From Acidobacteriota bacterium (GTDB taxonomy: Bacteria > Acidobacteriota > Blastocatellia > Pyrinomonadales > Pyrinomonadaceae): 64,000 bases of DNA. Both the position numbers and the translations under genes were made by a program. Below the pieces are notes generated by a model. It did no database searches and was not told the DNA's origin. It saw nothing but the letters and a program-made list of their open reading frames with translations. Every line of letters begins with the position of its first letter. Position 1 is the first letter of the stretch. The stretch is from contig JAHBSJ010000005.1 in the NCBI GenBank assembly GCA_019639155.1, positions 124,001 to 188,000 of the forward strand, given 5' to 3'. Shown one piece after another: positions 8,549-17,895 of the stretch.

Positions 8549-10071
8549 ACTTTCTGACCTCTCAAGAATAACCGCCCGAGAACGCTCTTGAAAATCTCGA
8601 TCTCGTCTTGAGCGAAGAATCTCATACTGAACAAAGCTATGCAGAAGATGATAAATGAAATAGCCGCCTCGGCGAGCAGCGTAGGCCAGCCGTCCGGAAG
8701 AAGGTTAGATAAAAAATAGGATGCGGTTCCCGCAGCTAATGCAGCGACCAATATCTTTATTGGCAGCATAAGCCAAAGCGGCAGCAAAACCGTTCCGAAA
8801 ATGCGCTTCTCAAAAACAATAATCAGAAAGATCAGTATTGAGGATCCTGCAAATCTGCTGAATGCGATGCCCTCCGGTCCGTAGATCCTGAACAAAAAGA
8901 TCATCAAGATCGCTGCGACAAGTGAGCTTGTCGCAGTGAAAGCGGCATTCAGGCCGAATTTCTCATTGCTTTCGGTGAATTGCCAGGCAATTATCGTTGC
9001 TCCCATTATCGCAAAAGTCGCCGAATGAAAAACGAGAATGTTGTACGAATGTTCGGCGAAATCGGTGCCGAGCCACAGTGCCAGAAATTCCCGGCCGAAC
9101 AGGATCGCTCCAAGCAGAAAAAAGGATGAGGCACCGACCAAAAGTTTTGTGGAAACTTTATACAGGATCAACGACTTATCTTTGTCGCCGAGCAATGAAT
9201 TTGCGGCCGGGAACACCGCAAGCGAAATACCCGCCGCAAAACCGAGAAAATGGACCGCAAGTGAAAGCGGGATAGCGTAAAAGGTGAGAACTGAAGTGCC
9301 AAACTCTCTAACTATCAGCGATCTTTCAAAGATGAACAAGAGGTTTCCGGCCACTTGATAGAGTATGATACTGCCCGAATAGAAAAAGATCTTTTTCCGT
9401 ATCTCATGCCTTACCGACGTATCAAAGCGAAGCTGCGGTAACAGGGCTTTTGCCGTCAGAAAAAATACTATAGCTATGCCTGCTACGGTTATCAGATTCC
9501 AGAGGAGCAACGCCTCGACCGTGCCTCCATTCAATGCGATGACCGCGGCACCTGCATTCATACTGACTGCACTAATGTTAGAAATCAGGAACAACCGATC
9601 AAACCGCTGAATGCCCTGCAGGATGTTTTGGTAAACAAGGCTTATCATCGTGAACAAGATCACCATGCCTGCAAACTGCAGAGATCTAGTTGCCGCCTCG
9701 ATCTGGTCGTGAGGCAATGCGAGCAGTTCTACGACCAACGCGCGCGAGAAAAGCCAGAAAACGATGGCGGCGACAACTCCAAGGACCGCGCTGGCAATTA
9801 GCACTGCCGTTACAGCCTCCGAAATGGCTTTAGTATCGCCCGCCGCTTTGAATTGGGCTACGTATTTGCCTGCCGCCTTTCCAACACCGAAGGTGAATGA
9901 ATAACCGATGAAACCCAGGGCAAGTGCGTAGATACCGAAGGATGCTGTGCCCAGGCCGCTGACGATGATCGGAGTAACTATAAGGTTAAGGCCAAGCGGC
10001 AATATCCAAGACAAAACGCTAAAGAGAGCGTTCTTGGCTACGATTGCCGATCTGCTGTTTGATTCAGGCAT
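8545..10071 (-). CDS. Polysaccharide flippase (Wzx/MVF-MATE-like)
   Basis: A 508-residue membrane protein from the ATG at 10069-10071. The frame is open further upstream, but that part overlaps the preceding glycosyltransferase, and this ATG gives the same 8-bp overlap seen at another junction in this operon. The N-terminal sequence (KNALFSVLSWILPLGLNLIV, then YALALGFIGYSFTFGVGKAAGKY) and 12-14 alternating hydrophobic segments match Wzx-type lipid-linked oligosaccharide flippases. It would translocate undecaprenyl-PP-linked units across the inner membrane. Its neighbours are a Wzy-like polymerase and glycosyltransferases. Confidence 0.85.
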   Translation of the reverse strand: MPESNSRSAIVAKNALFSVLSWILPLGLNLIVTPIIVSGLGTASFGIYALALGFIGYSFTFGVGKAAGKYVAQFKAAGDTKAISEAVTAVLIASAVLGVVAAIVFWLFSRALVVELLALPHDQIEAATRSLQFAGMVILFTMISLVYQNILQGIQRFDRLFLISNISAVSMNAGAAVIALNGGTVEALLLWNLITVAGIAIVFFLTAKALLPQLRFDTSVRHEIRKKIFFYSGSIILYQVAGNLLFIFERSLIVREFGTSVLTFYAIPLSLAVHFLGFAAGISLAVFPAANSLLGDKDKSLILYKVSTKLLVGASSFFLLGAILFGREFLALWLGTDFAEHSYNILVFHSATFAIMGATIIAWQFTESNEKFGLNAAFTATSSLVAAILMIFLFRIYGPEGIAFSRFAGSSILIFLIIVFEKRIFGTVLLPLWLMLPIKILVAALAAGTASYFLSNLLPDGWPTLLAEAAISFIIFCIALFSMRFFAQDEIEIFKSVLGRLFLRGQKV

Positions 10072-11278
10072 CGAGGTTGAGTGCGGCGGCGTACGCAGAC
10101 AAGACCTTATTCGCAGCGATGCGTTCGTCGAACTTCTCCAGGACCAGTTCTTCGGCATTTATTGAGAGTTCCGAACGGAGTCTTGGACCATTCGCAAGCG
10201 TCATTATCGCGTCGGCAAGTGCCCCCGCATCGCCCGGTTCGATGAGAATGCCTGTTTTCATGTGAATTACTGCCTCAGGAATCGAGTTGATATTCGTTGA
10301 GATACACGGCAGGCCCAATGCCATTGCCTCGAGCAAAGAGATCGGAAGTCCTTCCAAATAGCTCGGAAGGGCAAATATATCAGCGATGTTATAAAACTTC
10401 AGCACATCGATCCTATCGCCGCCTGCGACAGAAGATTCAACAAATCGAAACGAATCACCAAGGCCAAAACCCGCGATCATCTCCTGCGCAGCGCCGGACG
10501 GCAACTCCGGCGTAAGCCAAACGAATCGCATCTTTTCGTCTGTCCGCAAGATCTGTTGTGCTGCTTCCAAAAATATCCAGCGGCCCTTTCGGTCTATGAA
10601 CTGTCCAACACATAGGACGACGGTTTCGTCTTCTGAAAACCCGAATTTGTTTCGCAATTTTCGTCGGTCGTCGTCACTCATTCGAGCTGCCGCTATCTCG
10701 ACAGGGTCGATCGACGTGTAGGTCACTGGTATGAATTCCAAGTACTTCTTGGGCACCCATTCGGCCAAACGCCCCAATGTGTCGCGATTTGCGGCAAACA
10801 GCCGCAGCGAGCCGGTAGCCAATAGAAATCTAAGCCTGCCTTTCCAAAGCAATCGTCGCCATAAAGAGCCGTCAACCAATGTGTTATGGGATGTTACAAA
10901 GACCTTTCCGCTCAATGCACGAAGCAACGATAGCAACTGCCACGACTGCCACGGTGCCGTTTCGATATGAACAACGAAAGGCTTCGTGCGAACCTTCCGA
11001 AAATAGTTGATGATCGCTATTTCTGAGCGAACTCTTTTGAGCTGCCTACGAATCTTTTCGATTATCCGGGTTGCAGGGGAAAGATCCAATGAATGTTCCA
11101 AGAAATCAATATTTACATCTTTTGATCTTAGAAAGCCAACGATATCCGGCGATGAACTTCGCGGCAAAATAACCGTTACATCCCAGTTTTCGCGAGCATA
11201 TTTCATTATTGAGATGAGGTGGATCTGTGCGCCGCCCCATTCTACGTAATTCCATACGTAAAAGAGCTGCGGTCGCAT
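10064..11278 (-). CDS. Glycosyltransferase family 4 (GT-B, retaining)
   Basis: A 404-residue GT-B enzyme. NYVEWGGAQIHL near the N-terminus is the GGaq donor/acceptor loop, VLCVGQFIDRKGRWIFLEA opens the C-terminal domain, and SYLEGLPISLLEAMALGLP carries the Glu-x7-Glu signature. The start was set at the ATG at 11276-11278, preceded by AGGTG and 1 bp after the upstream stop (TGA, 11280-11282). An ATG 11 codons upstream (11311) lacks an obvious ribosome-binding site and would overlap the upstream gene. It probably adds one sugar of the repeat unit in the cytoplasm; the specificity is unknown. Confidence 0.85.
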   Translation of the reverse strand: MRPQLFYVWNYVEWGGAQIHLISIMKYARENWDVTVILPRSSSPDIVGFLRSKDVNIDFLEHSLDLSPATRIIEKIRRQLKRVRSEIAIINYFRKVRTKPFVVHIETAPWQSWQLLSLLRALSGKVFVTSHNTLVDGSLWRRLLWKGRLRFLLATGSLRLFAANRDTLGRLAEWVPKKYLEFIPVTYTSIDPVEIAAARMSDDDRRKLRNKFGFSEDETVVLCVGQFIDRKGRWIFLEAAQQILRTDEKMRFVWLTPELPSGAAQEMIAGFGLGDSFRFVESSVAGGDRIDVLKFYNIADIFALPSYLEGLPISLLEAMALGLPCISTNINSIPEAVIHMKTGILIEPGDAGALADAIMTLANGPRLRSELSINAEELVLEKFDERIAANKVLSAYAAALNLDA

Positions 11279-11279
11279 T

Positions 11280-12209
11280 TCACCTGTCTTCTTGGGCGAC
11301 ACTTGACGCATAGATCTCTGATAGCGGCTGCTCCGGCTGGCCTGCTGCCCAGCTTGATTCCTGACTTATCCCAAGAATGACCCTGATCCCAAAGATCGCT
11401 ACCGCCAAAAGGCCCTCCGCCTTATTCGGAGCAACCGCCATCGTAGCACTAAATCGGCGACGAAAGGAGTAAGGGCCGAATGGGTCGGAAAACAGACAAC
11501 GGAACTTTTCGGTCAATGGCAAATACCGGAATCCGGAGGGCGGATCGTTCGGTTTGCAAAATACCCGTGCCCGCGGCTCGACCAACAGCTTCCATCCGAG
11601 CTTTCTTAGCCGAGGCGTGTATTCCGCATCTCCATACTGGGGGAAACGCTTCGAATCCATCAATCCGGCCTCTCGAATGGCGGTTGCAGGAAAAAGCACG
11701 CAGTTACCAACTATCATCTCCACATACCAAGGACGGTCAGGTACGGTCCAAACGGTCTGATGGAACCAGTGTCGGTTCCCTCCTCTCCAAAGATCCCATT
11801 TCGGTGCGACCTGGAAAACTCTATGAGGACTGCTCCAATCCAGAAGCAGCGCACCTACGACACTGCGTTCGTGTCTTTGACAGCAATCGACGAGGCGAGC
11901 AATGGCGTTTTGATCAAAGATCGAATCATTGTTGCACGTCAGAACAAAGTCCGGATCGTCGGACAATGCCGCCGTTATGCCGCGATTAGTACCTTCGGTA
12001 AACCAGAGATCGCCGCTGCCGGCGATGATGTTAACGTCCGGAAAGTTCTCCCTTACGGCATCAGCCGTCCCGTCGGTAGAACCATCGTCAACAATGAAAA
12101 TGCGGACGTCAATACCGTTTAGGTCGGACCGGAAAATGCTGCGCAGAAATTGTAATGTCTCGGCTCGGCGGTTGTGAACAGGCGTCACGATAGCCAGTTT
12201 AGTATGCAT
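11280..12209 (-). CDS. Glycosyltransferase family 2
   Basis: A 309-residue GT-A glycosyltransferase. AIVTPVHNRRAETLQFL and FIVDDGSTDGTADAV are the nucleotide-binding start, and LTCNNDSIFD occupies the place of the metal-binding DxD-like motif. Later GDAEYTPRLRKLGWKLL resembles the rhamnosyl/GT2 'D-E-x-yt-R' acceptor region. There is no membrane segment of note, so it is likely a cytosolic or peripheral inverting enzyme adding one repeat-unit sugar. It lies 6 bp after the gmd gene on the same strand. Confidence 0.85.
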   Translation of the reverse strand: MHTKLAIVTPVHNRRAETLQFLRSIFRSDLNGIDVRIFIVDDGSTDGTADAVRENFPDVNIIAGSGDLWFTEGTNRGITAALSDDPDFVLTCNNDSIFDQNAIARLVDCCQRHERSVVGALLLDWSSPHRVFQVAPKWDLWRGGNRHWFHQTVWTVPDRPWYVEMIVGNCVLFPATAIREAGLMDSKRFPQYGDAEYTPRLRKLGWKLLVEPRARVFCKPNDPPSGFRYLPLTEKFRCLFSDPFGPYSFRRRFSATMAVAPNKAEGLLAVAIFGIRVILGISQESSWAAGQPEQPLSEIYASSVAQEDR

Positions 12210-12215
12210 GGGTTC

Positions 12216-13310
12216 TTACCGGCTTTTGGCACTTTCGGCAAGGAGATCGGCCTCTATCATCAAGGACGCAAGATCTGAGAAGCGGGTCGTTGCCTCCCAA
12301 CCGAGAAGCCGTTTCGCCTTTGACGCGTCGCCGATCAGACGGTCAACCTCGGTTGGCCTAAAATACTTATCGTTGATATCAACGACCTGATCACCTTCCA
12401 TGAGCGTTGTAGAGATACCGAATTCTTTCTCGAGTATAGATCGATCCACAGAATGGACCAGCCCTTGTTCCTCAACTCCCGATCCTCGCCATTCGATAAT
12501 GATCCCCAGCCTTAGAAAGACAGCTTCCACAAACTCACGCACGGAATGTTCTTCGCCAGTCGCAAGGACGAAATCCTCCGCCGAATCGTGCTGCAGCATT
12601 CTCCACATACCTTCGCAAAATTCAGGTGCATAGCCCCAATCGCGGCGAGCATTCAGGTTGCCGAGGCTGATGGTGCCCCCCTTGCCCAAAACTAACTGGG
12701 CAACGCCCCGAGTGATCTTTTTAGTGACAAATGTGTTGCCTCGTCGCGGCGATTCATGATTGAACAAAATGCCGTTCGCCGCAAAAATTCCATAGGCCTC
12801 ACGGTAGTTCACTATGGTCCAGTATGCGAAGAGTTTTGAGACCCCATAAGGCGAACGCGGATAAAACGGCGTTGTTTCAGACTGCGGGACCTCCTGCACC
12901 AAGCCATATAACTCGGACGTTGACGCTTGATAGAATTTCACGTGCCTTAGGCCGGTCTCGCGGATCGCGTCGAGGAATCGGAGCGTTCCCAAAGCGTCCA
13001 CTTGGGCAGTGTAATCGGGGATCTCAAATGAGACCTTTACATGACTTTGAGCCGCAAGATTATATATCTCGTCAGGCTCGATCTTATCAAGCAGACGGTT
13101 CAGGCTGCTTGGGTCGATGAGGTCGCCGAAGTGAAGAAAAAGGCGTTTATCGAGTATCTCAGGATTCTTGTAGAGATGGTCAATACGGCCTGTATTAAAC
13201 GAGCTGGAACGCCGAATGATGCCATGCACCTCATAGCCTTTTTCAAGAAGGAGCTCTGCGAGATAGCTTCCGTCTTGACCGGTAATGCCCGTAACCAATG
13301 CCTTTTTCAT
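12216..13310 (-). CDS. gmd: GDP-mannose 4,6-dehydratase
   Basis: A 364-residue SDR of standard Gmd length. [20 protein letters not shown] at residue 7 binds [24 protein letters not shown] holds the catalytic Thr/Ser-Glu, and [12 protein letters not shown] contains Tyr-x3-Lys. [16 protein letters not shown] is diagnostic for Gmd. It converts GDP-D-mannose to GDP-4-keto-6-deoxymannose. The next gene upstream in the operon encodes GDP-fucose synthase, so the product is very likely GDP-L-fucose for the polysaccharide. The spacing to that gene is 27 bp. Confidence 0.95.
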   Translation of the reverse strand: MKKALVTGITGQDGSYLAELLLEKGYEVHGIIRRSSSFNTGRIDHLYKNPEILDKRLFLHFGDLIDPSSLNRLLDKIEPDEIYNLAAQSHVKVSFEIPDYTAQVDALGTLRFLDAIRETGLRHVKFYQASTSELYGLVQEVPQSETTPFYPRSPYGVSKLFAYWTIVNYREAYGIFAANGILFNHESPRRGNTFVTKKITRGVAQLVLGKGGTISLGNLNARRDWGYAPEFCEGMWRMLQHDSAEDFVLATGEEHSVREFVEAVFLRLGIIIEWRGSGVEEQGLVHSVDRSILEKEFGISTTLMEGDQVVDINDKYFRPTEVDRLIGDASKAKRLLGWEATTRFSDLASLMIEADLLAESAKSR

Positions 13311-13337
13311 CTTCTTTACTTGCGACTTCTTTTCCGA

Positions 13338-14297
13338 TCAAGCGGTAATGTCCTTCGATGCGTACGCGTCATAGACCTCTTTAAGCCCCGCCTTTAGATC
13401 AATGTCGGGCCTCCAGCCCAGAGAGTTCATGCGACTGCTGTCCATGAGCTTTCTGGGAGTTCCGTCAGGCTTGGACGGGTCGTAAATGATCTCACCTTTA
13501 AAGCCCGCAATTTCCGAGATCATTGAACTGAGGTCACGGATAGACACTTCTGTGCCGGTTCCAACGTTCAGGTGAGAGATCCCGAAATCATAGACCTTCC
13601 TCGCCTCAATATGCTCGATCGCAAAAACGATCGCGCTCGCGAGGTCCCTTACATGCATGAACTCACGGAGCGGACGGCCTGTGCCCCATACAGTTACCTT
13701 AGACTCGCCTTTTACCTTGGCCGCATGGATCTTGTTGATCAATCCCGGTATCACATGCGATGTCACAGCATCAAAATTATCATTTGGGCCGTATAGGTTG
13801 GTAGGCATCAGCGAAAAAAAATTGTCCCCATACTGACGATAATAATTCTCGCAAAGCTTCACGCCTGCTATCTTGGCGATAGCATACGGCTCGTTTGTCG
13901 GCTCCAACTCGCTCGTCAATAACGCCTCTTCCCGCATAGGCTGAGATGCGGCTTTGGGATATATACAGGAACTTCCCAGGAAGATCAGCTTTTTGACCTG
14001 AGCTTTGTGTGCAGCCTCGATCACGTTAGCCGCGATCATAAGATTATGATAAAGAAATTCGGCTCGATATGTATTGTTTGCCAGAATTCCGCCTACTCTT
14101 GCGGCCGCTACGATTACGATATCGACGGCATTCGCAGCGAAAAAATCATTGGTCCGATGTTGATCCACCAGATCCAGATCGCCTGAAGCAGGAGCGATCA
14201 GAGCGGTTGTCCGTTCGGATCTGAGGCGTTCGCAAACCGCTCTGCCGACCAACCCGGAACCGCCGAGGATCAAGACCTTTTTATCCTCAAGATCCAT
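13338..14297 (-). CDS. fcl: GDP-L-fucose synthase
   Basis: A 319-residue bifunctional epimerase/reductase (Fcl/WcaG). LGGSGLVGRAV is the cofactor loop, LGSSCIYP and NEPYAIAKIAG (Tyr-x3-Lys) are the catalytic elements, and PTNLYGPNDNFD and HVIPGLINK are family hallmarks. It converts GDP-4-keto-6-deoxy-D-mannose, the Gmd product, to GDP-L-fucose. It lies between the Wzc-like kinase gene (20 bp away) and gmd in the same operon. Confidence 0.95.
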   Translation of the reverse strand: MDLEDKKVLILGGSGLVGRAVCERLRSERTTALIAPASGDLDLVDQHRTNDFFAANAVDIVIVAAARVGGILANNTYRAEFLYHNLMIAANVIEAAHKAQVKKLIFLGSSCIYPKAASQPMREEALLTSELEPTNEPYAIAKIAGVKLCENYYRQYGDNFFSLMPTNLYGPNDNFDAVTSHVIPGLINKIHAAKVKGESKVTVWGTGRPLREFMHVRDLASAIVFAIEHIEARKVYDFGISHLNVGTGTEVSIRDLSSMISEIAGFKGEIIYDPSKPDGTPRKLMDSSRMNSLGWRPDIDLKAGLKEVYDAYASKDITA

Positions 14298-14317
14298 TTA
14301 AAAACGCTATACACAGA

Positions 14318-16792
14318 TCAGCCTTCGTCGGTTTGACTGTACCCGCCCTTGTGATAATAGCTCTGGTAGTAGTAGTAGTTGTCCTTCGTGTTGAGGTTGA
14401 CGTTATTCAAAACGACACCGAACACCTTAGCGCCGATCTCATTGAGCAGCATGCGCGATTTTCGCACGACCTGCCTGGAACTGACGCCGGCGTGTACGAC
14501 CAATATGACGCCGTCCACCATGGATGCGATCAGAACTCCGTCCGTGAATGACGCGATCGGAGGCGAATCGAGAACGACGTGCGTGAACTTGGACCTAAGC
14601 ATCTTTAAAAGTAGAGCCATCTGCTCAGAGCCGATCAGTTCAGCGGGGTTCGGCGGGATCGGGCCCGAAGGCATCACATGGACTCGAGTTGTTTTATCCA
14701 CCAAAATTGCTGCGTCGATCTCCGCATCACTGAGTTCGTTCGCAAGCAGATTACTGAGTCCCGCTTTGTTCTCCATATTAAATACAGAGTGAAGTCGAGG
14801 CCGACGCATATCAGCATCGATTATCAGGACTTTGACACCAGTCTGAGCCAAGCTTATCGCCGTGTTCGTCGCCGTAGTGGTCTTACCTTCCGCCGGCAGG
14901 CTCGAGGTGATGAGGAGCATTTTCGGAGCGTGCCCCGCCGAAGACAACAGGATCGATGTTCGGAGATGGCGATAAGCTTCAGCCAATGCCGATCGAGGGT
15001 CCGCGCTGATCAGCAGTGGTGAACCGGGCGGAGCTTCCTCGCCTTCGCCGCTGCCGACAAGCAGAAGTTTCCGTTTTGGCAGCGAGTCCACGGTCGGAAT
15101 GGCGGCAAGAGCCGGAAGCTGCAGATAGCTTTCGATCTCTTCAACAGAGCGGATCGTGTCGTCAAGGTACTCTAGGAAGAGTGCGAGCCCCATACCGAAA
15201 ACCGTCGATAGCAGAAGTGCCAGCGACACCGTCATCAATCGCCTCGGCGACACCGCTGTTTCCGACGGAATGGCAATTTCAATCACGCTGATGTTATTGT
15301 CTGAACCTTGTGCCGCAACGTCGTTACCGCTTACCTGCTTTCTGAGGTTGTCAAGAAAACCCTTGTTCGTATCAATATTCTGCTGCAGAAGCTTGATGTT
15401 CACGGCACTCTGATTCTGAGCCTGAGCCTCGTTGTATTGCTTCTCAAAATCGGCCCTAATTTTATCTTCTTGACTCTTGGCCTGAAGATATTTGGTCCGT
15501 AGGTTCTCAAGCATGCCTTTCGAAGTGCGTTTTCTATACTCCGCAAGGTCTGCATTGAACTTGGCGGCGGCACGGTCGATTGAGTCTTCGTAACTCTTGA
15601 GTTGAGCGTCAATTTCTCGGATCTCAGGGGCACCTTCCTGAAACTCCTGCAGTTTTGCGGCTCTGAGCTGTCGAAGATCCGCGATCTTCTTCAAGATATC
15701 TGCTCTGAAAACACGGATATTGTTTTCCTGTTCCGTGATGAACCGTGCAGATTGCTCCTCAGCAAGCGCGTTCACCTTGTCCGGTGAGTTAGCCACCGCG
15801 AGGTAGTTCGCCTCTGCGTTCTTTCGCTGATTCTCTGCTTCGAGCAGTTGTTTATTCAGCCCGGACAACCGGTCGATGACAATGGTTTGTTCGCCTTCGG
15901 TCTTCAGGATACCCGCGTTCTGCGTCAAGTCAACGAGCTTTTCCTCGTCCCTCTGAACGTCGGCCTGAAGGTTAGCGATGCGTTCCTGAAGGAAATCATT
16001 CGTCTTACGGCTGGTACCTGAACGCTTCTCTTGGTTCAATGTTGTGAATGTTCCAGCAATAGCATTCGACACGAACGCAGCTACCTCAGCACTCGTGTGC
16101 CTGAACGTGATATCGATCAAACGGGTATCCCGAACGGAAGAACGGGTCTCTCGTACAGGCTCCACATCCAGATTACGCTTAATGAAATCAACGTAAGGTG
16201 CGAGTTTTACTGCGTCCTCTATTTCCTCTGTGGTCGCAAGGCCGTCCAAAGAAGGCAGTTGGGTCGGTGAAGATGTTTTACCGTCCGCACTTGTTGCCAA
16301 CCCCAACGTTCGCAAAAGCGAGTTCAAAGTAGAGCCGGTCGATTCTTCCTTGGCGGACAGGAAATCTTTGTTATTCTCGAGGTTGTTCTCTTTAATGACC
16401 CTCCGTAAAAGGCCGTCGCTCCGCAAGAGTTGAAGCTGAGTATTGAAGTACGCCGGATCCGGGTTCGAGATGGGCCTGGCCCTGTCGGAGGTCACCAATT
16501 CGGGATTTACCTGCTCCAGATCGACCTGAACGACGGAACGCGAGGCATATACGTTCGGCTTGCGAGCCATATAGATCGCGGTCAGAGTGGTGATCAACGC
16601 TGCAAGGCCTATCACCAGCCACAAACGCTTTCTGATTGCTCTCCAGTAATCGAGAAGGCGAAAATCCGCGGTTGCGGATTCACCGCGATATGACGGATAT
16701 TGCCCCGGTACGGCAGGCCGGTAATCGAATGGCCGCTCGAGCTCCAGATTTTCCGACGGTAGATTCTTTGTAATGTCTCGCGATTCTTGCAT
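14318..16792 (-). CDS. Polysaccharide co-polymerase / BY-type tyrosine kinase (Wzc-like)
   Basis: A protein of about 824 residues. A first membrane segment near residues 56-77 is followed by a Wzz domain, a long coiled-coil periplasmic region (about 250-470) and a second membrane segment near 520-540. The C-terminal cytoplasmic kinase has Walker A SSLPAEGKTTTATN, Walker A' LIIDADMRRPRL and Walker B HVVLDSPPI. The tail DNYYYYQSYYHKGGY holds seven tyrosines, the usual autophosphorylation cluster that controls chain length and export. The ATG at 16790-16792 was chosen; a TTG at 16804 abuts the upstream stop and would add four residues. It works with the Wza-like protein encoded just upstream. 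Confidence 0.92.
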   Translation of the reverse strand: MQESRDITKNLPSENLELERPFDYRPAVPGQYPSYRGESATADFRLLDYWRAIRKRLWLVIGLAALITTLTAIYMARKPNVYASRSVVQVDLEQVNPELVTSDRARPISNPDPAYFNTQLQLLRSDGLLRRVIKENNLENNKDFLSAKEESTGSTLNSLLRTLGLATSADGKTSSPTQLPSLDGLATTEEIEDAVKLAPYVDFIKRNLDVEPVRETRSSVRDTRLIDITFRHTSAEVAAFVSNAIAGTFTTLNQEKRSGTSRKTNDFLQERIANLQADVQRDEEKLVDLTQNAGILKTEGEQTIVIDRLSGLNKQLLEAENQRKNAEANYLAVANSPDKVNALAEEQSARFITEQENNIRVFRADILKKIADLRQLRAAKLQEFQEGAPEIREIDAQLKSYEDSIDRAAAKFNADLAEYRKRTSKGMLENLRTKYLQAKSQEDKIRADFEKQYNEAQAQNQSAVNIKLLQQNIDTNKGFLDNLRKQVSGNDVAAQGSDNNISVIEIAIPSETAVSPRRLMTVSLALLLSTVFGMGLALFLEYLDDTIRSVEEIESYLQLPALAAIPTVDSLPKRKLLLVGSGEGEEAPPGSPLLISADPRSALAEAYRHLRTSILLSSAGHAPKMLLITSSLPAEGKTTTATNTAISLAQTGVKVLIIDADMRRPRLHSVFNMENKAGLSNLLANELSDAEIDAAILVDKTTRVHVMPSGPIPPNPAELIGSEQMALLLKMLRSKFTHVVLDSPPIASFTDGVLIASMVDGVILVVHAGVSSRQVVRKSRMLLNEIGAKVFGVVLNNVNLNTKDNYYYYQSYYHKGGYSQTDEG

Positions 16793-16804
16793 GCCGGTAG
16801 TCAA

Positions 16805-17746
16805 TTACGGTATTCGGTAGATCGCGCTCGGGATCGACGACCTCAGCGAGTTTGCGACTCCCTGAAGTATGGATTTGACCCTGTCCTCACTGACGGCAAC
16901 TATGTCGTTAGGTTCGAGGAATGGGTCATTGATCTTGCCTTTGTCGATCTGGTTAAGGTCCAGAATTATCTCTTGCCGCTCGAGCGAGCCCTGAGTTTGG
17001 CGGAGTATACGGACGCGATCCTTTTTTGCAGTCGGTTTCAAGCCTTCAGACGAAGCGAGTGCCTGTGTCAACGTGATCGGCTCACGAACACGTATCGATC
17101 CCTGTTTGTTAACGTTCCCGTAAACATAAATGATGTCAGCGTCGAGAACGGAAACGATATCGCCGGGCTGAAGCCAAAATGTACGTTTTCCTTCCTGAAT
17201 ATCCCTTATTTTGAAATCAACGACCGCCAGATCGTCATCGTTATCGTCTTCCAACCGACACCCAAATGCGTTTCCGGGCCTCGCAACGATCATCCGCGTG
17301 CCGGCCTCTTTGTTCGGGCCGCCCGCCATCGCGAGGAGTTCGAGCAAATGGACCTTACGGCTCAAATAGAAACTGCCCGGCTTTTCAACAGCGCCGATCA
17401 CGCCGACAGGCTGCGACCGCTGCTCAGCGACCACAACATTCACTTGAGGGTCACGAAGATATTTTTCACGATAAGCTTCAGCGATCGCGACGGCCAATTC
17501 ACGATCCGTCTTGCACACGGCGACGACGGGGTTTTCGAGCCTGAACAGCGTGATAGTGCCGGCAGGGCTGACGGAAACACGCTGGTTCAATTCCGGATGT
17601 CGGAATACCTGAATATCAAGAACATCCTGAAATCCGATCCGATATCGGTCTGAGGTGTTCGCTGCCGAACCCGGCAATTGAGCGAAAGAGGCTATTGCCA
17701 TAATCGGCAACGCCACGAGGCCCAAAAAAGCTCTAAACTTGAACAT
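16805..17746 (-). CDS. Polysaccharide export outer-membrane protein (Wza-like)
   Basis: A 313-residue secreted protein. The ATG at 17744-17746 gives a clean signal peptide (MFKFRAFLGLVALPIMAIAS, then FAQ), whereas the upstream extension of the open frame looks untranslated. RYRIGFQDVLDIQVFRHPEL is the polysaccharide-export (PES) domain, followed by two SLBB-type regions with QPVGVIGAVEKPGSFYL and VYGNVNKQGSIRV. The family forms the outer-membrane channel for capsule/exopolysaccharide, docking on Wzc. No lipobox Cys is obvious after the signal peptide. It is the first gene of the minus-strand operon, divergent from mutS. Confidence 0.88.
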   Translation of the reverse strand: MFKFRAFLGLVALPIMAIASFAQLPGSAANTSDRYRIGFQDVLDIQVFRHPELNQRVSVSPAGTITLFRLENPVVAVCKTDRELAVAIAEAYREKYLRDPQVNVVVAEQRSQPVGVIGAVEKPGSFYLSRKVHLLELLAMAGGPNKEAGTRMIVARPGNAFGCRLEDDNDDDLAVVDFKIRDIQEGKRTFWLQPGDIVSVLDADIIYVYGNVNKQGSIRVREPITLTQALASSEGLKPTAKKDRVRILRQTQGSLERQEIILDLNQIDKGKINDPFLEPNDIVAVSEDRVKSILQGVANSLRSSIPSAIYRIP

Positions 17747-17895
17747 ACAAAGATTGCGGTAAATATAAGGCCCGCCAGCCAATACGGAAAAACGATTTCG
17801 GAAAACAAACAGCAATGTTATCAAATGCGGTATGCTTTTGAAACAAGAGTTTTGAAAGAAAAGCCTATTTCGATAAACTCGAAACAAAGTCAGCG
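17747..17895. promoter_or_regulatory. Divergent intergenic region, polysaccharide operon / mutS
   Basis: This 149-bp gap separates the first gene of the minus-strand polysaccharide operon from mutS on the plus strand, so promoters for both directions must lie here or nearby. It is AT-richer than its flanks. Candidate elements such as TTGAAA at 17852-17857 and GATAAA at 17872-17877 are spaced too closely (14 bp) for a confident sigma-70 promoter. No strong terminator or operator palindrome was seen. Confidence 0.35.

Noticed and set aside
16787..17653. Plus-strand open frame of 288 codons
   Set aside because: Antisense to the Wza-like gene; its sequence mirrors that gene and has no family features.
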